DNA from: Dichotomocladium elegans
Lineage: Eukaryota > Mucoromycota > Mucoromycetes > Mucorales > Lichtheimiaceae
Direction of reading: 5' to 3'
DNA: 10,000 bases
NCBI GenBank assembly: GCA_025716815.1
Contig: JAIXMN010000068.1
Coordinates: 10,001 to 20,000, forward strand
Shown one piece after another: positions 1 through 6,700 of this stretch. The translations under genes and the position numbers were made by a program. The notes under the pieces were generated by a model. It was given only the letters and a program-made list of their open reading frames with translations. It was not told the DNA's origin and did no database searches. Every line of letters begins with the position of its first letter. Position 1 is the first letter of the stretch.

Positions 1-9
1 CCTCGCACA

Positions 10-24
10 TCAAGTCCAAGTCAA
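10..24 (-). repeat. Inverted fragment of the satellite motif
   Basis: Bases 10-24 are the reverse complement of TTGACTTGGACTTGA, which occurs in forward orientation in the 33-bp array (for example near 391-405). A second forward-like TTGACTTGA lies at about 31-39, so 10-39 also forms a small inverted repeat. This hints that the array family also exists in the opposite orientation to the left of the window. It is short, so it could be chance or a remnant. Confidence 0.4.
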
Positions 25-110
25 AATCAATTGACTTGAGCTCTTCTGACTTTGAGTCCAAAGGGTCTACATGTTGGGCCCACTTGGACCCACCACCCCC
101 CTCAAGGTTC

Positions 111-147
111 CTGCGGGTGTCGTTTGCCCAAGTTCGAACCCCCGCAG
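111..147. repeat. Inverted repeat with TTCGAA core (box-B-like)
   Basis: CTGCGGG at 111-117 and CCCGCAG at 141-147 are perfect complements around a 23-nt loop. The loop contains AGTTCGAACCC (131-141), close to the RNA polymerase III box B consensus GGTTCGANNCC. The flanking bases do not form a tRNA T-arm and no anticodon arm is apparent, so this is not called a tRNA. A similar hairpin with a TTCGA core precedes the second array at 2317-2369. Confidence 0.35.
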
Positions 148-278
148 TGGCGGTGGACCGTCGTTTACCAAGGGGTACCTGTTCAATGCCGCGCTCACAG
201 CAATACGACGGTCCCTTTCCCAATACGACGCTTAAAGGCTTTTCAATACGCCGGTCCCTGATACTTGGACGTAAAGGG

Positions 279-1298
279 CCTAGGTCTTTTTTAGACTTGA
301 CTTGACTTGGCCTAGGTCTTTTTTAGACTTGACTTGGACTTGGCCTAGGTCTTTTTTAGACTTGACTTGCGTCCTAGGTCTTTTTTAGACTTGACTTGGA
401 CTTGACCTAGGTCTTTTTTAGACTTGACTTGGACTATCCTAGGTCTTTTTTAGACTTGACTTTAGGCAGACTTGGACTTCCTAGGTCTTTTTTAGACTTG
501 ACTTGGACTCATCCTAGGTCTTTTTTAGACTTGACTTGGACTTACCCTAGGTCTTTTTTAGACTTGAATGGAATCATCCTAGGTCTTTTTAGACTTGACT
601 TGGACTGATCTAGGTCTTTTTTAGACTTGATGGAATCATCCTAGGTCTTTTTTAGACTTGACTTGGACTCATCCTAGGTCTTTTTTAGACTTGACTAGGA
701 CTTACCCTAGGTCTTTTTTAGACTTGACTAGGACTTACTCTAGGTCTTTTTTAGACTTGACTTGGACTCATCCTAGGTCTTTTTTAGACTTGACTTGGAC
801 TTACCCTAGGTCTTTTTTAGACTTGAATGGAATCATCCTAGGTCTTTTTTAGACTTAACTAGGACTTACCCTAGGTCTTTTTTAGACTTGACTAGGACTT
901 GCCTAGGTCTTTTTTAGACTTGACTTGGACTTACCCTAGGTCTTTTTTAGACTTGACTTGGACTCATCCTAGGTCTTTTTTAGACTTGACTTGGACTTAC
1001 CCTAGGTCTTTTTTAGACTTGAATGGGAATCATCCTAGGTCTTTTTTAGACTTGACTTGGACTCATCCTAGGTCTTTTTTAGACTTGACTTGGGAATCAT
1101 CCTAGGTCTTTTTTAGACTTGACTTGGACTTACCCTAGGTCTTTTTTAGACTTGACTTGGACTCACCCTAGGTCTTTTTCAGACTTGACTTGGACTCATC
1201 CTGGGTCTTTTTTAGACTTGAATGGGAATCATCCTAGGTCTTTTTTAGACTTGACTTCCAATCATCCTAGGTCATTTTGGGACTTGACTGGGGTCACT
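279..1298 (+). repeat. 33-bp tandem satellite array 1 (about 31 units)
   Basis: Units begin CCTAGGTC, continue with a T6 tract, then AGACTTGACTT, and end in a variable tail of about 9 bases such as GGACTCAT, GGACTTAC or AATGGAATCAT. Spacing between successive CCTAGG motifs is 33 bp through most of the array (for example 902, 935, 968, 1001), with one- to several-base departures mainly in the first third. Tail variants are mixed rather than strictly ordered. CCTAGG is itself palindromic, and AGGTCT/AGACTT around the T tract can pair, so each unit can form a small hairpin. The unit length divides by three, which makes open frames encoding an 11-residue PRSFLDLTWTH-like repeat; nothing supports translation. 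The last unit (1266-1298) is degenerate and leads into the 55-bp form. Confidence 0.95.
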
Positions 1299-1738
1299 CC
1301 TAGGTCTTTTCCTCAAAACGTTCAAGTCATTTTTACACTTGACTGGGGTCACTTCAAGGACTTTTCCTCAAAACGTCCAAGTCATTTTTACACTTGACTG
1401 GGGTCACTTCAAGGACTTTTCCTCAAAACGTTCAAGTCATTTTTACACTTGACTGGTACCCATCCTAGGTCTTTTCCTCAAAACGTCCAAGTCATTTTTA
1501 CACTTGACTGGGACCCATCCTAGGTCTTTTCCTCAAAACGTCCAAGTCATTTTTACACTTGACTGGGACCCATCCTAGGTCTTTTCCCCAATACGTCTAG
1601 GTCATTTTTACACTTGACTGGGACCCATCCTAGGTCTTTTCCCCAATACGTCTAGGTCATTTTTACACTTGACTGGGACCCATCTTAGGACTTTTCTGCA
1701 ACACATGGGGGACATTTTCGTACATCTTTGAGACAATC
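1299..1738 (+). repeat. 55-bp tandem repeat array (8 units), derivative or ancestor of the 33-bp unit
   Basis: Units start at 1299, 1354, 1409, 1464, 1519, 1574, 1629 and 1684, exactly 55 bp apart. Each matches the 33-bp unit at both ends (CCTAGGTCTTTT on the left; TTACACTTGACT plus tail on the right) but has 22 extra bases between, starting CCTCAAAACGTC. Thus 55 = 12 + 22 + 21, with 12 + 21 being the 33-bp unit. Units 2 and 3 have CTTCAAGG in place of CCTAGG. The last unit is clearly more diverged, as expected at the edge of a satellite array. Confidence 0.93.
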
Positions 1739-1837
1739 TCTAGGTGTTTTCTGCAGTGAATCGCAGCATCTTTTATCGCAGAAAAATACAAAAAAACATA
1801 AAAAAAGTTAAAACCGCAATAAAATGAATGGCAAAAG
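1739..1837 (+). repeat. AT-rich block of macro-repeat copy 1, ending in an empty insertion site
   Basis: This A-rich stretch (AAAAATACAAAAAAACAT and similar) ends in AATGAATGGCAAAAG. It aligns with 3214-3312, the DNA just left of the retrotransposon: both have A-rich runs, a TTAAAACC motif, ATAAAATGA and GGCAAAAG. The GGCAAAAG here continues directly into CATGTGCATCATGAAAACA, which in the other copy lies beyond the retrotransposon. No coding signal is seen. Confidence 0.8.
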
Positions 1838-2188
1838 CATGTGCATCATGAAAACAAACAGAAACCTGAAAATAAAATTTTCACCTCATGTTTTTTCGTA
1901 ATAACCGCGCATTTGCATTCTTCTCATGCAAACGCCGCGATGGTTTCTTGTGCGCAAAATTTCGGCGCATCGAATAAACCAAGTTCCATGCCAAACGGAC
2001 CAGAACTCGTTGAGAAACCCACAAAAGCACCTTCATGAAAATGCATTCTCGACGCGCGAGGGGCTTTTTGACCCAAATTGCGTGCCCGGAGGGCCTCCGG
2101 AGTACCACCATTCGAACGGGCGCATCGAGAGCTTTCGAATGATCCAACTTTGAGCCCAAACGGACCACTTTACGACCTCCGAGTAATG
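1838..2188 (+). repeat. Diverged ~158-bp family units, macro-repeat copy 1
   Basis: About two diverged units of the family seen at 8973-9948. Shared landmarks are GCCGCGATGGTTTCT (near 1934-1948), GCATCGAAT, a CAAACGGAC-like block (near 1992 and 2158) and a terminal GAGTAATG (2181-2188), which matches 9941-9948 at the end of the right-hand block. The second unit carries a perfect 8-bp inverted repeat, CATTCGAA (2109-2116) with TTCGAATG (2134-2141), and a short GC-rich hairpin CCGGAG/CTCCGG near 2086-2100. Open frames in both strands here are short and motif-free, so no gene is called. Confidence 0.65.
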
Positions 2189-2316
2189 AAAAACCTTCAA
2201 GGCCGAAATGACTTTGTTGTGGGGGGAAATCAGCTGCATACGCCCGGTAAAACCCTGCCACCGGCGTATTGAGGAAATTCATCTATAGGATCATTAACAT
2301 GCAGAAAAATGCTACA
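2189..2316. other. Unassigned spacer before box-B-like hairpin
   Basis: No gene, tandem repeat or clear regulatory site is visible. A GGGGGG run occurs near 2221-2226. The beginning may continue the homology with 9949 onward (A-rich run after GAGTAATG), but the similarity is too weak to call. Confidence 0.4.
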
Positions 2317-2369
2317 CAGGGTGCAGAGATTGCAGAGGTCATGGGTTCGACTCTGCCCTTTGCATCCTG
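2317..2369 (+). other. Long hairpin with box-B-like motif, possible tRNA-derived remnant
   Basis: CAGGGTGCAGAG (2317-2328) pairs with CTTTGCATCCTG (2358-2369) over 12 bp, including two G-U pairs. Inside it GCAGAG (2332-2337) pairs with CTCTGC (2351-2356). The loop carries GGTTCGACTC (2344-2353), a close match to the polymerase III box B consensus. A cloverleaf cannot be drawn: the bases around TTCGACT do not make a T-stem and no box A or anticodon arm is evident. It could be a degenerate tRNA-derived SINE head or an unrelated structured element. It sits about 20 bp before the second 33-bp array. Confidence 0.4.
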
Positions 2370-2390
2370 GACGGTTTCTTTCACTTGGGA

Positions 2391-3158
2391 CCTAGGTCCT
2401 TTTTAGACTTGGACCAAGGTCTTTTTCACTTGGGCCTAGGTCTTTTTTAGACTTGACTTGGCAGATCCTAGGTCTTTTTTAGACTTGACTTGGACTGACT
2501 CTAGGTCTTTTTTAGACTTGACTTCCAATGATCCTAGGTCTTTTTTAGACTTGACTTCCAGTGATCCTAGGTCTTTTTTAGACTTGACTTGGACTGACTC
2601 TAGGTCTTTTTTAGACTTGACTTCCAATGATCCTAGGTCTTTTTTAGACTTGACTTCCAGTGATCCTAGGTCTTTTTTAGACTTGACTTGGACTGACTCT
2701 AGGTCTTTTTTACACTTGACTTCCAATGATCCTAGGTCTTTTTTAGACTTGACTTCCAGTGATCCTAGGTCTTTTTTAGACTTGACTTGGACTGACTCTA
2801 GGTCTTTTTTACACTTGACTTCCAATCATCCTAGGTCTTTTTTAGACTTGACTTGGACTGACTCTAGGTCTTTTTTAGACTTGACTTGGACTGACTCTAG
2901 GTCTTTTTTAGACTTGACTTGGACTGACTCTAGGTCTTTTTTACACTTGACTTCCAATCATCCTAGGTCTTTTTTAGACTTGACTTGGACTGACTCTAGG
3001 TCTTTTTTACACTTGACTTGACTGACTCTAGGTCTTTTTTAGACTTGACTTGGACTGACTCTAGGTCTTTTTTACACTTGACTTGGACTGACTCTAGGTC
3101 TTTTTTACACTTGACTTCCAATCATCCTAGATCTTTTTTACACTTGACTGGGACTCAT
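2391..3158 (+). repeat. 33-bp tandem satellite array 2 (about 22 units plus a 44-bp leader unit)
   Basis: Same family and orientation as the array at 279-1298. The first unit spans 44 bp (2391-2434); thereafter about 22 units of 33 bp run from 2435, with one 31-bp unit near 3008. Tails fall into three classes: A = GGACTGACT, B = CCAATGATC (or CCAATCATC) and C = CCAGTGATC. From 2468 they run A-B-C three times in order, giving a 99-bp higher-order repeat, then A, B', A, A, A, B', A. Several units toward the right have TTACACTT instead of TTAGACTT, the form also found in the 55-bp units. Open frames on both strands follow from the 33-bp period and are not called genes. Confidence 0.95.
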
Positions 3159-3307
3159 TCTAGGACTTTTCCTCAATATGTCTAGGTCATTTTGGGACAT
3201 CATGGGGACACTTTCTAGCTGTTTTCTAGAGTTAGTCGCGGAGTGTTTGACCAAAAAAATTATACAAAAAAATAAAAAAAAATTAAAACCATGATAAAAT
3301 GATAGGC
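3159..3307 (+). repeat. Degenerate 55-bp-type unit(s) and AT-rich block, macro-repeat copy 2
   Basis: One recognisable 55-bp-type unit (3159-3213, CTAGGACTTTTCCTCAATATG and so on) is followed by a decayed second start (TCTAGCTG at 3214). An A-rich stretch then ends at GGCAAAAG (3305-3312). The order matches 1684-1837 in the first macro-repeat, with much substitution. This is the DNA into which the retrotransposon inserted. No gene is present. Confidence 0.75.
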
Positions 3308-3312
3308 AAAAG
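3308..3312. repeat. Target-site duplication (left), AAAAG
   Basis: Five bases AAAAG immediately precede the left LTR and recur directly after the right LTR at 8968-8972. Five bp is the usual duplication length made by Ty3/Gypsy integrases. The undisrupted site at 1833-1837 has a single AAAAG. Confidence 0.93.
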
Positions 3313-3683
3313 TGAGATGGATGGATTAGAGAGAATGAAAAAAGACAACTATAAAAGTATCTTTGAGGTTGATGTTTATTCCTGAAAATAAAATAACTCT
3401 CTTTTATAATAATTCTATTAGAACGGCGATGTAAGTGCTTAATCCTGTTAGGACGTATCGGATGAGAGCATTCTCTTTTCATTGTCCTCTTCAAGACCAG
3501 TGATGGATCCTGGGTAGAGGAAGTACCTTTGATAGGTGCGATTGTCCTGTCACGCAAGCGGATATGAAAATATCGGTCCCTGAACATCAATGTGTTAAAT
3601 TCATCATTGTCTTAGTTTCAGGATATCGGCGATAGTGATGTGAAACCGGCTAAGTTCTCTAACACGGATCAATGTTCACCACA
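3313..3683 (-). repeat. 3' LTR (371 bp)
   Basis: In element orientation it starts TGTGGTGAAC and ends CATCCATCTCA, giving the canonical TG...CA termini. Compared by eye with 8597-8967, no mismatch was found. An AATAAA on the minus strand (3375-3380) would serve as polyadenylation signal for the element transcript in this copy. The open frame that crosses the LTR here is repeated in the other LTR and lacks any domain signature. Confidence 0.96.
3375..3380 (-). terminator. Putative polyadenylation signal AATAAA in the 3' LTR
   Basis: AATAAA lies on the minus strand, 9 nt upstream of the TCAAAGATA motif proposed as the start of the R region. Cleavage 10-30 nt downstream would fall at about 3345-3365, making R short. 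The signal is inferred from the hexamer alone. Confidence 0.45.
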
Positions 3684-3695
3684 TTACCCCCTTCC
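3684..3695 (-). other. Polypurine tract (plus-strand primer)
   Basis: Read on the minus strand, GGAAGGGGGTAA lies directly against the 3' LTR (next bases TG). A purine run abutting the 3' LTR is the standard RNase H-resistant primer for plus-strand DNA synthesis. The run lies between the gag-pol stop codon and the LTR. An exact 16-base copy of the tract with its flanks is at 5268-5283. Confidence 0.85.
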
Positions 3696-3711
3696 AGGTT
3701 GAACATAACGC

Positions 3712-6700
3712 TTAATGGAGGTGTGCCGTTTGATTGCGCTTGCTACGTCTTAGGATATAGCCATTGCGTTCTGTGGTGTCATTACCTGAATGTCTACGCT
3801 TTCGCTGTGGAGCTTGTTGAGTCATGTTTTTTGGTGTGGGTGTTGTACCCTTTACCTTCTTTGGTGTTGGTGTAGTACCTGTTACCTTTGAATGAGCCTG
3901 TGGGCCTAGGCTCCGTATCCTGTCCCAGTATTTTGCGATTGGCTCTGGACTATTGAAGGACGCATGCGGTTCCCATGTATCGTCTTCTGGTCCATAGCCT
4001 TCCCATCGAACCCGATATAGGTACCTTCCGGGTGACAACTCTTTATGGTCTACAATCGCTTGGACTGTATAGTATTTACCATTCTTTTCATATACCTCTT
4101 CGATGCTGATCAGTTCATCTTGAGATACAAGTTTGAGTTGCGAGGGTGCAAAATTTCTGGTTGCGAGGAGTCCCTGTTCGTCTCTGAGGACATAGGAACC
4201 ACCTTTGGTTTCCCTGACGACAGTGTATGGTCCTTCATATCGAGGATCCGTTTTTCTACTGCGTACTTCATCTTTGACCATGACCGTGCTACCAGGAGGA
4301 TATTTAATGATCCTGTATTTGGTATCATGTTTACCTTTCTTAACATCTGATAGAGCTTTTGCCCGTTCTGCTATGGCCGGAAAGATGGTGTCAGACATTT
4401 TGTCAATGCGGTCCATCAGCTCCTTTTCTGTTAAGGGCCGTGGTATCTCGTCATTGCTATAATCTCTGAAGCCATTCATTGTGCGGTTGAACATTAGGGC
4501 GAATGGTGTGGAACCATGTCTACTGGCGACTTTGTTGTTGATGGCGAGCTGTGTACTTTTGACGTACAAGTCCCAATCATGTCGTGCGCCATTGAGGCTC
4601 TTGCGTATGACGTTGACCGATGTTTGTACATATCGTTCTGCCAAGCCATTTGCGCGTGGATGATAAGGTGTTGTTAACCGATGGTCAAAACCGGTGGACT
4701 GGCTAAGTTGCTTCATCAAATGATTGACAAATTCTGTGCCGTTATCCGATTGTAGATAGCGTGGAAAACCGTAATCGCAAAAGGTGTTTATGACTGCTTG
4801 TACTACTGTGTCTGAAGACTTGTCAGGAAGTGCATGTAGTACACAAAAGCGTGTGCAAACATCGACCATAACTAAGAGATAGTTGTGCCCTCGTGCGCTT
4901 GTTCCAAAGCCGCTGGCAAGGTCGATTGCCCAGTGATCACCAGGGTAGAAGGCGTGAATAGGGCGCATAGGATGATACCCTGTTTTCGTCACGTTGAAGC
5001 GTTGGCATTGTGGACATTGTTTAACGTGTTCAGCCGCTTGCTTGTACATGTTAGGCCATCTGAGCCCGTCATTCTGAAGAGACTTCGTCATTGCTTCAGC
5101 GCCGAAGTGTCCAAACGCATGAGCTTGTGCTAACAGCTGTGGTCGTTCTTCTTCAGGAGGAATAAAATGTACTGATGTGTCAACATCGTCTTCCTTAGTT
5201 ACGTCCATGGTGGTGTGTGTTGACATAGTTTTGTTTACGATTAAATTGGTCGTGTTACTTTGCGTAGCATTACCCCCTTCCAGCTCTTTGTCCGTGGGAA
5301 AAAGGCGAGAAAGTTGGTCGGGAAGGATGTTGTCTAATCCTGGCAAGTGCACTACGTCAAAAGTGTATTCAAGAATGGTGTCTAACCAGTTGTTCATCAT
5401 GGCATTAGTAACCTTTTGGGTGTGAAGATATACCAACGCTTTGTGATCAGTGTAAAGTGTGAACTTTTGTCCCCAAAGGAATTTGTGGAATTTTGTGAGT
5501 GCGTAAACAACAGCGAGCAACTCACGCTTTGTTGTAGAGTAATTTCGCTCTGATTTTGAGAGAGCTCTAGCCATGAAAGCGATATGCCGTGTTTCTTTAT
5601 CAATGACTTGGTAAAGGACAGCGCCAATACCGACGTTGGATGCGTCAGTAGCAACCTGAAAAGGGTGTCGTAAATCAGGGTAGCGAAGGATGGGTGCATC
5701 CAGCAAAACCTGTTTTAAGCGGTTGAAAGTCGCTTGCTCATGACTGGTCCATTTGTTACCCAGGTCCCCTGCATAACGCAGACAGTCCAGGGGTGCAGTG
5801 AGGTCTGCACACTTGGGTATGGACTCACGGAAATAATTAATCACTCCGAGAAATCGTTGGATGTCTTTACCCGTGCGAGGTGTAGGCCACTCCTGTATAT
5901 TGCTGACTTTGCGAGGGTCTAGCCCGATGCCTTGTTCAGACACGCAGAAGCCTAGGAGGTAAACGCAGCGTTGTGCGAAATGGCACTTATCCGGATTCAG
6001 AATGAGGTTTACGTCGGTGAGCTTTTTAATTGCTGTAGCGACGTGCTGAGCGTGTTCATCCAGTCCCTTAGAGAAGATAATGATATCGTCCACGAATGTG
6101 GTGACAAAAGGGAGATCATGGAAAATGATGTTCATGGTACGCTGAAAAATAGAGGATATGGGCTTGAGTCCAAAGGGACAGCCTCGGAATTGATATTGTA
6201 TATGACCATGCGGCTTAAATGCGGTCTTTTGTCTGTGTGGCTCATAAATTTCAAAGCGGTGAAATGCGCTTTTTAGGTCAAGAGTTGTAAAAACTGTAGA
6301 GCCTTGCAGCATATGAAAAATGTCCTTGATTAATGGAAGCGGATGACGATCCGGTTGGACCAACAGTTTGTTGATGTGTCGAGGATCAAGGCATGGCCGT
6401 TTATCAGTGTAATTACCAAAGAGATCCTTTTTTGGTGCTAGCGTAAGTGGACTGTTCCACATTGTGTTGACAGGTGCAGGTTCTATGGTGCCATCTTCCA
6501 ACCATGTTTGTATCTGCTTATCAATGATTTCCTTATATGCTAGTGCCAAAGGATATTGTGCACGGTGAGATACTACACCTTCTGGCGTGTCGATGCGGAC
6601 GACTGATTCCGGTACCGTACAGAAAGACTTCTTTGGGATTTGTTTGTTATCCTCAATGGTTGGTTGTACAACGGAGAAGAAATTTTTACGTTCCGTGTTT

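Larger units (their letters stand above)
1..278. other. Boundary region left of first 33-bp array; no gene
   Basis: No convincing gene is seen; the two short overlapping open frames here have no recognisable motifs. The stretch is more GC-rich than the arrays. It includes a reverse-oriented piece of the satellite motif (10-24) and a perfect 7-bp inverted repeat (111-117 with 141-147) around a TTCGAA core. Near 200-265 the motif CAATACG(A/C)CGGTCCCT occurs twice; it resembles the CCCAATACGTCTAGGTC part of the 55-bp units at 1590-1650, so this may be a decayed array edge. That last point is inference. Confidence 0.5.

Noticed and set aside
1..300. Telomere or telomere-adjacent repeat at the left end
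   Set aside because: No TTAGGG-like or other short telomere repeat is seen on either strand; a subtelomeric location remains only a possibility from the satellite content.
279..1298. CRISPR array
   Set aside because: Conserved about 24-base cores alternate with only about 9 variable bases drawn from a few recurring types. Real spacers are longer and unique, and there are no cas genes; the rest of the window is eukaryotic.
2109..2141. CATTCGAA/TTCGAATG inverted repeat as a transposon end or operator
   Set aside because: It is an isolated 8-bp pair inside a diverged 158-bp-family unit, with no duplication, no matching element and no gene beside it.
2317..2369. Functional tRNA gene
   Set aside because: A box-B-like loop is present, but the T-stem does not pair and no box A, D-arm or anticodon arm can be drawn.
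2458..3021. Long open frames across the 33-bp arrays, on both strands, encoding 11-residue repeats
   Set aside because: A 33-bp period without stops automatically gives open frames in several phases and on both strands. There is no start context, no non-repeat domain and no sign of codon-position bias.
3138..3590. 150-codon minus-strand frame across the 3' LTR, and its partner at 8584-8874
   Set aside because: Both come from the same LTR sequence, run through promoter and polyadenylation signals, and have no domain. They are LTR shadows.
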